A stretch of DNA of 64,000 bases, taken from JAUYQR01 sp963822435. Its GTDB lineage: Bacteria > Pseudomonadota > Alphaproteobacteria > Rhodobacterales > Rhodobacteraceae. The first letter of the stretch is position 1. Each line of letters opens with the position of its first letter. Of this stretch, positions 33,749 through 41,573 are shown piece after piece. The stretch covers positions 682,001 through 746,000 of the forward strand of contig CAWGHN010000003.1 in NCBI GenBank assembly GCA_963822435.1, read 5' to 3'. The notes beneath the pieces were generated by a model. It was not told the origin of the DNA and made no database searches. It was given only the letters and a program-made list of their open reading frames with translations. A program made the translations under genes and the position numbers.

Positions 33749-34199
33749 TGCGGCGGTGGTGATGGCTTTGGCCGCCCCCGTTTCCGCAAGCCAGACCGAT
33801 GTCGCGCTGTCGGCGATCAATGGGGCGCGGGCGCAGGCTGGGTGTCCGGCGCTGGTGCTGAACCCGCAGTTGAACGCGGCGGCCAGAACCCACGCGCGGG
33901 CGATGGCCGAGCAGGATTTCTTTGGCCATGCCGGGCGCGACGGCAGCCGCCTTGGCAGCCGGATCAAGCGGCAGGGCTACAGCTATCGCTCGGCGGCGGA
34001 AAACATCGCGGCGGGGCAGTCTTCGGTGACGCAGGTGGTGCGGGGATGGCTGCAAAGCGCGGGGCACCGGCGCAACATCCTGAACTGCGGGATGCGGGAG
34101 ACGGGGATTGCGGTGGTCTATGAGGCGGACGACCGGCCCTTGCGCGGCAGCCGCTATCCCTTGCGCTATTATTGGGTGCAGGTCTTTGCCGCGCCATGA
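33714..34199 (+). CDS. Secreted CAP-domain (SCP-like) protein
   Basis: A 161-aa secreted protein. The signal peptide covers about residues 1-26 (MSRSTLRRCTLSAAVVMALA then PVSAS). The CAP domain has the usual LNPQLNAAARTHARAMAEQDFFGHAG, YSYRSAAENIAAG and GWLQSAGHRRNIL segments, with the conserved His/Glu/His cavity. Function of bacterial SCP proteins is not settled. The start overlaps the 3' end of fghA by 35 bases, and the stop overlaps the next gene at ATGA. Confidence 0.87.
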   Translation: MSRSTLRRCTLSAAVVMALAAPVSASQTDVALSAINGARAQAGCPALVLNPQLNAAARTHARAMAEQDFFGHAGRDGSRLGSRIKRQGYSYRSAAENIAAGQSSVTQVVRGWLQSAGHRRNILNCGMRETGIAVVYEADDRPLRGSRYPLRYYWVQVFAAP

Positions 34200-34651
34200 G
34201 TGACCGGCGCATCTTTATCGACGCCGATGCCTGCCCGGTGAAAGCCGAGGCGGAGCGGGTGGCGACGCGGCTTGGCGTGCGGATGGTGCTGGTGTCGAAC
34301 GGGGGCATAAGGCCGTCGCAGAACCCTCTGGTCGAAAGCGTGTTCGTGGCCGCCGGGCCGGACGAGGCCGACAAGTGGATCGCCGAGGCTTGCGGGCCGG
34401 GTGATGTGGTGGTGACGGGCGATATCCCTCTGGCCGCGAAATGCGTGGCGGCGGGGGCGCGGGTCGTGAAGCACAATGGCGAGGAATTGACCGCCGCGAA
34501 TGTGGGGATGGCCTTGGCGACGCGGGATCTGATGGCGGACCTGCGGTCGGCTGATCCGTTCCGGCAGGGCGGGGGCAAGATGTTTTCCAAGGCCGACCGA
34601 AGCCGGTTTCTGGATGTGCTGGACCGGGTGCTTCGGGCCGGGCGGGGGTAG
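34196..34651 (+). CDS. YaiI/YqxD family protein (DUF188)
   Basis: A 151-aa conserved protein with a PIN-like fold. The diagnostic start IFIDADACPVKAEAERVA and the SNGGIRP, VVTGDIPLAAKCVAAGARVV and FSKADRSRFLDVLDRVL segments are present. The acidic cluster suggests a nuclease, but the role is unknown. Its stop codon lies inside a perfect palindrome. Confidence 0.92.
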   Translation: MSDRRIFIDADACPVKAEAERVATRLGVRMVLVSNGGIRPSQNPLVESVFVAAGPDEADKWIAEACGPGDVVVTGDIPLAAKCVAAGARVVKHNGEELTAANVGMALATRDLMADLRSADPFRQGGGKMFSKADRSRFLDVLDRVLRAGRG

Positions 34652-34670
34652 TGTCCCACCGTGGGACACT
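34650..34670. repeat. Perfect 21-base palindrome at the yaiI stop codon
   Basis: AGTGTCCCAC, a central C, then GTGGGACACT: 10-bp arms with no mismatch. With a one-base centre it would make a poor RNA hairpin unless some pairs open, and no T-run follows, so a dimeric DNA-binding site is as likely as a terminator. Confidence 0.7.
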
Positions 34671-34720
34671 TGTCTGACGCTAACGAAAACAACGGCTTGG
34701 CAAGACGGCTTTACAGTTTG

Positions 34721-34735
34721 TTAACTATTTCTTAG
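34721..34735 (+). promoter_or_regulatory. Near-consensus CtrA box upstream of a DMT transporter gene
   Basis: TTAA-CTATTTC-TTAG with spacing 7, one base off the CtrA consensus, in an AT-rich patch 63 bases before the transporter start. Chance occurrence cannot be excluded. Confidence 0.3.
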
Positions 34736-34797
34736 GATAGACGCGTGATGTCGCGGCCAGAACAGACGGCCCTCGCGCGGCGCGGTCATCTGGCGGC

Positions 34798-35733
34798 ATG
34801 GCACGCAATCCGGCCCTGACGGGCATCCTGTTCGCCGCTGGCGGAACCATCATCTTTTCGGTCAACGACGTGGCGATCAAGTTCCTGTCGGGCGGCTATG
34901 CGCTGCATCAGGTGATCCTCATTCGTGCCTTTGTGGCGATGACCTTCATCCTTTGCTTCATCGGTTTCAGCGGCACCGGGTTTCGCCAGTTGCGCACCCG
35001 CCGCCCGAAGACGCACCTGTTGCGCGTGGGCATCGTGATGGTGTCGAACGTCACGTTCTTTCTGGGTCTGGCGGCGCTGCCGTTGGCCGATGCGGTGGCG
35101 GTGGCCTTTGTCAGCCCGATTGCGATCACCGTGCTGTCAGTGCTGTTCCTGAAGGAAACCGTCGGCCCGCGCCGCTGGGCGGCGGTGATCCTTGGCATGA
35201 TCGGCGTCATCATCATGCTGCGTCCCGGTGCCGGGGTGATCCAGCCAGCGGCGATCCTGGTGCTGTGTTCGGCCATCCTTTACGCCGCCGGAAACCTGCT
35301 GGCGCGGCAGATGGGCGGCACCGAGAGCGCGATGACGCTGGGGTTCTTCGTGCAGGCGGGGTTCATCATCGTCAGCGTGGCGATGGGGCTTTGGGTTGGC
35401 GACGGGCATCTGGCGACCGATGACAAGATCTGGGCCTTTCTGTTTCGCCCGTGGATCTGGCCACCCGTTGCCGACTGGCCGATCTTTCTGGCCACCGGGT
35501 TGGCGGTGGGCATTGGCGGCATGATGGTAACGCAGGCCTACCGCACGGCGGAAGCCGGGCTGGTCGCACCCTTCGAATACGTGGGGATGCCTGCCGCCAT
35601 CGTCTGGGGCGCGGTGGTTTTCGGCACTTTTCCCGATCTGACCGCCTGGGCGGGGATTGCGCTCATTTGCGGATCGGGCCTCTATACGCTGTGGCGAGAA
35701 ACGGCGCGCAAGAAGGAAGCCCATGCAGCCTGA
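34798..35733 (+). CDS. EamA/DMT-family transporter
   Basis: A ten-helix inner-membrane transporter of the drug/metabolite superfamily, 311 aa, with two EamA repeats (about 8-140 and 155-290). Seen: FSVNDVAIKFLSGGYALHQVILIRA, LPLADAVAVAFVSPIAITVLSVLFLKETVGPRRW and the second-half FEYVGMPAAIVWGAVVFGTFPDL. Substrate unknown. It overlaps the HAD gene by 11 bases. Confidence 0.9.
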   Translation: MARNPALTGILFAAGGTIIFSVNDVAIKFLSGGYALHQVILIRAFVAMTFILCFIGFSGTGFRQLRTRRPKTHLLRVGIVMVSNVTFFLGLAALPLADAVAVAFVSPIAITVLSVLFLKETVGPRRWAAVILGMIGVIIMLRPGAGVIQPAAILVLCSAILYAAGNLLARQMGGTESAMTLGFFVQAGFIIVSVAMGLWVGDGHLATDDKIWAFLFRPWIWPPVADWPIFLATGLAVGIGGMMVTQAYRTAEAGLVAPFEYVGMPAAIVWGAVVFGTFPDLTAWAGIALICGSGLYTLWRETARKKEAHAA

Positions 35734-36346
35734 GGCAGTGATCTTCGACATCGGCAACGTGCTGACCCGCTGGCAGCCCGAGGCATTCTACGACCGGGTG
35801 ATCGGCGAGGACCGCCGCCGCGCGCTGTTTGCCGAGGTCGACCTGCACGCGATGAACGAGATCGTCGATGCGGGCGGCCTCTTTCGCGAAACGATCTATG
35901 ACTGGGCTGATCGCCACCCCGATTGGGCACCCGAAGTTCGCATGTGGTATGACCGCTGGATCGAGCTTGCCAGCCCGCGCATCGAAGGGTCGATCGCGCT
36001 GCTGCGCGCATTGCGGGGAAAAGGCGTGCCGGTGTTCAACCTGACCAACTTTGGCAGTTATTCCTACGAGGAAGCGCGGGGAAAGCTGGATTTCCTGAGC
36101 GAGTTTGACCGGGAATATGTCTCGGGCCGGATGGGGGTGACGAAACCCGACCCGCGCATCTATGCGATGGTCGAGGAAGATTGCGGTGTGGCCCCCGAAC
36201 GGCTGTTGTTCGCCGACGACCGGGCCGACAACATCACGGCCGCGGCGCGGCGCGGCTGGCGCACGCATCAGTTTGAAAGCTGGCAGGGCTGGGCGGCGCG
36301 ACTGGTCGCCGAGGGGCTGCTGTCCACGGGGGAGGCCGGGCTATGA
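35723..36346 (+). CDS. HAD-superfamily hydrolase (subfamily IA)
   Basis: A 207-aa phosphatase-like protein. Motif I is modified: VIFDIGNVLTRW, with DIGN in place of the usual DxDGT, common in the YihX-type alpha-glucose-1-phosphatase group. Motif II is FNLTNFGS, motif III the Lys of GVTKPDPRIYAMV, motif IV LFADDRADN. A sugar-phosphate phosphatase is likely; the substrate is not known. Coupled to the genes on both sides. Confidence 0.9.
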   Translation: MQPEAVIFDIGNVLTRWQPEAFYDRVIGEDRRRALFAEVDLHAMNEIVDAGGLFRETIYDWADRHPDWAPEVRMWYDRWIELASPRIEGSIALLRALRGKGVPVFNLTNFGSYSYEEARGKLDFLSEFDREYVSGRMGVTKPDPRIYAMVEEDCGVAPERLLFADDRADNITAAARRGWRTHQFESWQGWAARLVAEGLLSTGEAGL

Positions 36347-37248
36347 CCATCGAGATGATTCCATTCGCCGCCGAGGCGCATATGACCTGGGCCGGGATGA
36401 CGGCGGCACTGGAGGCCGGGCATCGCCTGCCGCGCGCCGACATTGCCGACCTGTTGGTCTACCGGGGCGCGGATACGCTTCTGGACCGGGGCGCGTGGAT
36501 CGACGGCTTGGGCGCACTGGTCAAGATCGGCACCATCGTTCCGGGCAACGCGGCCCGCGGCAAGCCCACGATCAACGGGATCGTCAACCTCTTTGACGAT
36601 CAGACCGGAGAGTTGACCGCGCTGCTGGATTTCCACCTTGTGACCAAGTGGAAGACCGCCGGCGACAGCCTGCTTTCCGCGTCGCGGCTGGCGCGCAAGG
36701 ACAGCCGCAACATCCTGCTGGTGGGCGCGGGAACCGTGGCGCGCAACATGGTGGACGCCTATTCCAGCGTCTTTCCGGGCGCCCGCTTTACGGTCTGGAG
36801 CCGCACCCGCGCGACAGCCGAGGCGATGGGCCTGCCGGTGGCCGATGATCTGGAGGCCGCGGTGAGGGCGGCCGACATCATCTGCACCGCCACACTGACG
36901 GAAACCCCTCTGATCAAGGGCGCATGGCTGCAACCGGGCCAGCACCTTGACCTGATCGGGGCCTACAAGCCTTCGATGCGCGAGGTCGATGATGCCGCGA
37001 TGGCGCGGGCGCGGATCTTTGTCGACAGCCGGGCGACCACGATCCCCCACATTGGCGAGCTGATCGACCCGCTGAAATCCGGGGCGATCACCGAAGCCGA
37101 CGTGATCGCCGATTTCTACGACGACACGGGCCTGTTCACCCGCCGCTCGGACGACGAGATCACCATCGCCAAGAACGGCGGCGGCGCGCATCTGGATCTG
37201 ATGACGGCGACCTACATCGCGGATTGTTGGTCAGCCAAGGGGCAATGA
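36343..37248 (+). CDS. Ornithine cyclodeaminase / mu-crystallin family protein
   Basis: A 301-aa NAD(P)-binding protein. The family's N-terminal substrate domain reads VKIGTIVPGNAARGKPTINGIVNLFDDQTGELTALLD, and the Rossmann motif is ILLVGAGTVARNMVDAY. Members include ornithine cyclodeaminase, alanine dehydrogenase of archaea and imino acid reductases, so the exact reaction is open. It starts by ATGA overlap with the HAD gene. Confidence 0.9.
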   Translation: MTIEMIPFAAEAHMTWAGMTAALEAGHRLPRADIADLLVYRGADTLLDRGAWIDGLGALVKIGTIVPGNAARGKPTINGIVNLFDDQTGELTALLDFHLVTKWKTAGDSLLSASRLARKDSRNILLVGAGTVARNMVDAYSSVFPGARFTVWSRTRATAEAMGLPVADDLEAAVRAADIICTATLTETPLIKGAWLQPGQHLDLIGAYKPSMREVDDAAMARARIFVDSRATTIPHIGELIDPLKSGAITEADVIADFYDDTGLFTRRSDDEITIAKNGGGAHLDLMTATYIADCWSAKGQ

Positions 37249-37377
37249 GGCGGGCCGCGCGGCGGTCACACCAGAAGGCGGCGATCCCAGAAGCGCGTTG
37301 CAATCGGCGTAGGACACAACCTCTGGCAAGGCCTCTTGCGAGATCCAGCCGGCGCCAACAACGGCGTATCGGCTCAT
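37231..37377 (-). pseudogene. Remnant of a Gfo/Idh/MocA oxidoreductase, N-terminus only
   Basis: A 48-codon frame on the minus strand beginning MSRYAVVGAGWISQEA, the typical start of a Gfo/Idh/MocA protein (Rossmann GAGWIS). The match stops after about 16 residues; the remaining 32 codons are unlike the family, and the stop falls inside the convergent ornithine-cyclodeaminase-like gene. It lies 31 bases after the ABC ATPase stop, as a fourth gene of that operon would. This looks like a gene cut off by deletion. Confidence 0.55.
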
Positions 37378-37408
37378 GATGGTCCCATGGGGTCAGGCGG
37401 CGCAGCCG

Positions 37409-38170
37409 TCAGGCTGCCTTGGCGGGTTTCTTGCCCAGAATGATCATCGACAGGATGTCTTCGTCGGTCACCTCATCGACATTCACCGTGCCGACAAGCT
37501 GGCCGTTCTTCATCACCGACGCGCGGTCGCAGAGCTTCATCACGTTGTGGATGTCGTGTTCGATCAGGAAGATGCCAAGCCCATGCGCCTTCAGCTCCTG
37601 GATCAGTTCCGACACCATCTGCGTCTCGTGCGGGCCGAGGGCGGCGGTGGGTTCGTCCATGATCAGGATCTTGGCGTTGAAATACACCGCCCGCGCGATG
37701 GCGACCGACTGGCGCTGACCGCCGGAAAGGGCGGACACCGGCACGTTGAACTTGCGGAAGTTCGGGTTCAGCCGCGCCATGATCTTGCGCGTCTCGGCCT
37801 CCATCTTCGATTCGTCGACAAAACCGAAGGCGTTGACCAACTCGCGCCCCAGAAACAGGTTCGAGGCGGCGTCGAGGTTATCGGCCAAAGCCAGCGTCTG
37901 GTAGATGGTTTCGATGTTCAGCGCCCGGGCGTCGCGCGGGCTGTTGATGTCGACCTTGTCGCCGTTGATCAGGATCTCGCCCGCGTCGGCCTTGTAGGCA
38001 CCGGACAGGCACTTGATCAGCGTCGATTTGCCCGCACCGTTGTGGCCCAGAAGGCCGACCACCTCGCCGGGGTAGAGATCGACCGAGACGTGATCGACCG
38101 CCTTGATGCCGCCGAAGGAGATCGATATGTCGCGCAGTTCGACCAGAGGGGTTTGTGCGGTGTTGCTCAT
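37409..38170 (-). CDS. Sugar ABC transporter ATP-binding protein (XylG-like, single domain)
   Basis: A 253-aa ATPase with one nucleotide-binding domain: Walker A GHNGAGKST, signature LSGGQRQSVAIARA, Walker B ILIMDEPTAALG, switch His in FLIEHD. Classical XylG/RbsA fuses two such domains; single-domain versions occur in alphaproteobacterial FrcA/XylG-like systems. Coupled to the permease upstream by an ATGA overlap. It powers import of the sugar or cyclitol bound by the protein at 39566-40591. Confidence 0.92.
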   Translation of the reverse strand: MSNTAQTPLVELRDISISFGGIKAVDHVSVDLYPGEVVGLLGHNGAGKSTLIKCLSGAYKADAGEILINGDKVDINSPRDARALNIETIYQTLALADNLDAASNLFLGRELVNAFGFVDESKMEAETRKIMARLNPNFRKFNVPVSALSGGQRQSVAIARAVYFNAKILIMDEPTAALGPHETQMVSELIQELKAHGLGIFLIEHDIHNVMKLCDRASVMKNGQLVGTVNVDEVTDEDILSMIILGKKPAKAA

Positions 38171-39468
38171 TTCGTCAGCCCCATGCGCTTGCGATAGATG
38201 ATGTCGACCCAGACGGCGATGATCAGGACCAGCCCGACGACGACGTTCTGGAACGGCGTGTCCACCCCGACCATCGCCATGCCCGATTGCAGCGACTGCA
38301 TGATCAGGGCACCAAGGACCGCGCCGTAGATGGTGCCGACGCCGCCAGCCAGCGCGGTGCCGCCGATCACGGCCGCCGCGATGACGCGCAGTTCTTCCAG
38401 CATGCCGATGTCGTTGCCGTGGCTTTGCAGGCGGGCCTGGGCGATCAGCGCCGCCAGACCGCACAGAAAGCCCATCAGCGCAAAGATCTTCACGGTCAGC
38501 GCGCGGGTGTTGATGCCGGAAAGTTCCGCCGCATCAGGGTTGCCGCCCATCGCAAAGATGTAGCGGCCAAGGCGGGTCTTGCGGGCGGTGATCGTCATGC
38601 CCACCGCGACGACGATCAGGATGATGACCGAAATCGGCAGGCCGTGCATGGCGGTGAAGCCTTCGGGCATCACCTCGCCCCGCGCTTCGAACAGGCGCTT
38701 CAGCTTGGCTTCCGGAACCGGATAGCGCGAGAGCCACGTGACGAAGAGCATGATCGCGCCAACGACCATCGCCATCATCACGCCTTCGGCCCAGGCGGGT
38801 TTCACGATGAAGCCGTGGCTTTGCTTGTTGCGGCGGGCCGACAGCAGGACTGCGACGGCGGCGACCGAGGCGGCCAGCCCAAGCACCATGCTGACCGGCG
38901 CACCCAGCACGCCTTCGGTGCCGCCGAACATCAGAAGGTGCGGGTCCGTCAGCGAAACGGACTGGCCGTTGGTGGTGTACCAGTTGATGTTGCGCCAGAC
39001 GAAAAGCCCGCCCAGCGTGACGATGAACGACGGGATGCGCTGGTAGCCGACCAGCCAGCCGGTGATCGCGCCCATCCCCGTGCCAACCGCAAAGCCAAGG
39101 AGGATGGTAACGACCAGAATGACCGGGCTGCCGTATTCCAGCCCCATCAGCGAGGGCAGCCAGGTCGCCTGGCTCATCGCCATGACGGCGGAACACATGG
39201 CCAGCATCGACCCGACCGACAGGTCGATCTGGCGCGCGACGATCACGAAGACCATGCCGCAGGCCATGATGGCGACAGGCACGGCCTGCACCGATATGTT
39301 GAAGACGTTGCGCGGGCTGACAAAAGTGCCGCCCGTCCAGATGGTAAAGACCAGCGCAATCGCGGCAAAGGCGACCAGCATCCCGAGAAGCCGGACATCA
39401 AGTTCCAGCGTGTCGATGATGCCACGCTTTGGCGCGGGTGCAGTGGCAACCTGCCCGGTGTCAGTCAT
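38167..39468 (-). CDS. Sugar ABC transporter permease (XylH-like)
   Basis: A 433-aa inner-membrane permease with 10 or more helices, longer than RbsC and matching XylH. Key segments: VFVIVARQIDLSVGSMLAM, RIPSFIVTLGGLFVWRNINW, MGGNPDAAELSGIN and AAVIGGTALAGGVGTIYGAVLG. The charged loop KLKRLFEARGEVMPEG inside the protein is typical for XylH. It acts with the ATPase and binding protein of the same operon. Confidence 0.92.
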   Translation of the reverse strand: MTDTGQVATAPAPKRGIIDTLELDVRLLGMLVAFAAIALVFTIWTGGTFVSPRNVFNISVQAVPVAIMACGMVFVIVARQIDLSVGSMLAMCSAVMAMSQATWLPSLMGLEYGSPVILVVTILLGFAVGTGMGAITGWLVGYQRIPSFIVTLGGLFVWRNINWYTTNGQSVSLTDPHLLMFGGTEGVLGAPVSMVLGLAASVAAVAVLLSARRNKQSHGFIVKPAWAEGVMMAMVVGAIMLFVTWLSRYPVPEAKLKRLFEARGEVMPEGFTAMHGLPISVIILIVVAVGMTITARKTRLGRYIFAMGGNPDAAELSGINTRALTVKIFALMGFLCGLAALIAQARLQSHGNDIGMLEELRVIAAAVIGGTALAGGVGTIYGAVLGALIMQSLQSGMAMVGVDTPFQNVVVGLVLIIAVWVDIIYRKRMGLTK

Positions 39469-39522
39469 GTCGATCCCTCCTCCCCTCGGGCCGCCGCTTG
39501 GGCTGACCCTTCCGCAGTGTGC

Positions 39523-39545
39523 GGCGTCCCGATGACCGGGACGCC
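39523..39545 (-). terminator. Intercistronic stem-loop between binding-protein and permease genes
   Basis: GGCGTCCC and GGGACGCC form an 8-bp stem around a 7-base loop, 20 bases after the binding-protein stop. No T-run. It likely stabilises the binding-protein message or limits read-through, like the hairpin at 11471-11494. Confidence 0.6.
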
Positions 39546-39565
39546 ACCTGTTTCAAACCGTCAGC

Positions 39566-40591
39566 TTACTTGCAGACCGCCACGTCACCGGTGACGCCGG
39601 CGCAAAGCACGTCCTTGGCGATCCAGCCTGCGTCCAGAACCACGTTCAGGTTGTCCTTGGTCACCGGAACCGGCTTGAGGAACACCGAGGTCAGTTCCTT
39701 TCCGCCCGGCGAGGTGAACTTGGCTGCCCCTTCGACCGCATCCATCGCGGTGCCGCTGGCCAGAGCGACGGCGATTTCACCGGCGGCCTTGCCAAGCGCA
39801 CGGCTGTCTTTCCAGACCGAAACGGTCTGGGTGCCAAGCGCCACACGGTTCAGCGCGGCCATGTCGCCGTCCTGGCCAGAAACCGGGATACCGGCCATGC
39901 CCTGCGCGGTCAGTGCCGCAACCACGCCACCGGCCGTGCCGTCGTTCGAGGCGACCACGGCATCGACGCCATTGTCCGTCTCGGTCAGGATCTGCTCCAT
40001 GTTCTTCTGGGCGTTGGCGGGCTGCCAGTCTTCGGTGTAGGCCTCGCCGACGATGGTGATGTCACCGGCGTCGATGGCGGCTTGCAGCACTTCCTGCTGG
40101 CCGCCACGCAGGAAATCTGCGTTCGGGTCGACGGGCGAGCCCTTGATCATCACGTAGCGGCCTTTGGGCATCGCCGCCAGAACGGCGCGGGCCTGCATGC
40201 GGCCAACCTCGACGTTGTCGAAGGTCAGGTAGAAGGCGCGCGGATCGTCGATCATGCGGTCATAGCCGACAACCGGGATACCGGCGTCCTGTGCGGCATC
40301 AAGGGCCGGGCCGATCGAGGCGCTGTCTTGCGCCAGGATGATCAGCGCCGAGCAGCCCTGGGTGATCATGCCTTCGATGTCGGCAAGCTGCTTGGTGGCC
40401 GAGGTCTGCGCGTCGGCCGAGATGTATTCGGCACCGGCAGCATCCAGCGCGCCCTTGATGGCGGCTTCGTCGGTCTTCCAGCGCTCTTCGCGGAAGTTCG
40501 ACCAGCTGACGCACACTTTCAGGTCAGCCGCCGAGACGGCCGAGGTCAGGCTCGCAACCGCGACGGATGCAAGCAGAAGGGTCTTGTTCAT
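39566..40591 (-). CDS. Periplasmic sugar-binding protein (XylF-like)
   Basis: A 341-aa family-2 periplasmic binding protein. The signal peptide MNKTLLLASVAVASLTSAVSA is followed by ADLKVCVSWSNFREERWKTDEAAI. The body is strongly XylF-like (VVGYDRMIDDPRAFYLTFDNVEVGRMQ, MIKGSPVDPNADFLRGGQQEVL, VVASNDGTAGGVVAAL). By sequence D-xylose is the first guess; by context (iol genes, shared promoter motif) myo-inositol or another cyclitol is equally plausible. GGGAGGAAT precedes ATG 40591. Confidence 0.92.
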   Translation of the reverse strand: MNKTLLLASVAVASLTSAVSAADLKVCVSWSNFREERWKTDEAAIKGALDAAGAEYISADAQTSATKQLADIEGMITQGCSALIILAQDSASIGPALDAAQDAGIPVVGYDRMIDDPRAFYLTFDNVEVGRMQARAVLAAMPKGRYVMIKGSPVDPNADFLRGGQQEVLQAAIDAGDITIVGEAYTEDWQPANAQKNMEQILTETDNGVDAVVASNDGTAGGVVAALTAQGMAGIPVSGQDGDMAALNRVALGTQTVSVWKDSRALGKAAGEIAVALASGTAMDAVEGAAKFTSPGGKELTSVFLKPVPVTKDNLNVVLDAGWIAKDVLCAGVTGDVAVCK

Positions 40592-40659
40592 TCGTATTCC
40601 TCCCTTGGAATCACCGGCAGTCTGGCCGGATGGCGACTGTCGCCTGCGGATATCAAATG

Positions 40660-40715
40660 CCGTTCGCACTATTTTGTCAATTTTTGTTTTTGACAATTTT
40701 TCTTGCAATGCAGTA
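40660..40715 (-). promoter_or_regulatory. Promoter/operator of the XylF-like transporter operon
   Basis: An AT-rich stretch upstream of the binding-protein gene. TTGTCAA (40674-40680) and TTGACAA (40690-40696) form an inverted repeat with a 9-base spacer, and TTGCAATGCA lies at 40703-40712. On the minus strand TTGACA, 17 bases and TTTGAT make a plausible sigma-70 promoter. The TTGCAATGCA element recurs at the iolG/iolD region and before the rpiR gene. Confidence 0.55.
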
Positions 40716-40727
40716 TTTCGTTGCTGT

Positions 40728-41549
40728 TCAAGCCGTAGGCAGCAGCGCGCCGACGTATTCAAGGCTGGCCCGCAGGCGCGACATCAGATCGGGGTCGTTC
40801 TGCACGGCCGGACTGAACGGTTCCATCGACACGAAACTCGTGTAGCCCGCGGCGAAAAGCTGGCGCAGTTGGGCGACGTTGCCGACACGGTCGTCGATGA
40901 AGATCAGCCCGCGGTCAGGCTCGGTCAGGTCGGACGGGGCAAGGTCGGGGCGAGAGATGCCCGACATGTGCGCCAGCCCGATCCGTTCTGGAAAAAGCTG
41001 CGTGTCGCCGCAGCGGAAGAACTGGAACGTGTCGTAGCACAGCTGATAGGCATCCCAACCGTCGATATCGGTCACCGCGGCCACGGCCATGTCCTGCCGT
41101 TTCATCGTGGACCCCTTCATGCCCAGGGGTTCGACATAGCCGGTCACGCCGTGCGCTTGCAGGATCGGGCGCAACTGGCGCAGGCCGTCGCGCAGGTTCC
41201 GCTCGGCCTCGGCCTCGGTCCAGCCGTGGTCTTCATTGTGAACCGGGCAGAGCACGACACCGGGCGCACCAAGGGCCGCGGCGTAGGCGATGATCGCCTG
41301 AGCCTCGGTCGCGCGGTCGGGGGTCCAGTCGTTGAAGCGTTGCAGCGCGTTGACCGAGGCGACCGCAAGCCCCGCTGCCTCCAGCTTGGCCCGCACGTCC
41401 GACGCGGGTGTGCCATCGGCACATTCGCGTCCCTCGATATCGTTGCGGATTTCGACCGCATGTACCCCTGCCGCCATCGCAAGCTGGATGAACTCATCCA
41501 GCGGCATTTGCGGCGCGCAGGTGCGGTTGAGGGCAAAACGGATCGTCAT
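40728..41549 (-). CDS. Sugar phosphate isomerase/epimerase-type TIM barrel protein
   Basis: A 273-aa AP-endonuclease-2 type TIM barrel, related to IolE/IolI/IolH. Likely metal ligands are in VVLCPVHNED, GYVEPLGM, CYDTFQFFRCGD, GLAHMSGI and SMEPFSP. Family members isomerise or dehydrate keto-cyclitols and sugars. It could be an inosose isomerase (IolI-like), which interconverts 2-keto-inositol isomers, but this cannot be fixed from sequence. Last catabolic gene before the transporter genes on the minus strand. Confidence 0.85.
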   Translation of the reverse strand: MTIRFALNRTCAPQMPLDEFIQLAMAAGVHAVEIRNDIEGRECADGTPASDVRAKLEAAGLAVASVNALQRFNDWTPDRATEAQAIIAYAAALGAPGVVLCPVHNEDHGWTEAEAERNLRDGLRQLRPILQAHGVTGYVEPLGMKGSTMKRQDMAVAAVTDIDGWDAYQLCYDTFQFFRCGDTQLFPERIGLAHMSGISRPDLAPSDLTEPDRGLIFIDDRVGNVAQLRQLFAAGYTSFVSMEPFSPAVQNDPDLMSRLRASLEYVGALLPTA

Positions 41550-41573
41550 GGCAGGGGCTTTCTGTTCGGTGTG

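Noticed and set aside
38155..39594. 479-codon plus-strand open frame rich in Asp/His/Arg
   Set aside because: Antisense to the XylH-like permease gene; hydrophobic codons read backwards give this composition.
39566..40591. Calling the transporter xylFHG outright
   Set aside because: Homology points to xylose but no xylose catabolic gene is near and the promoter shares the inositol-locus motif, so no substrate-specific symbol is given.
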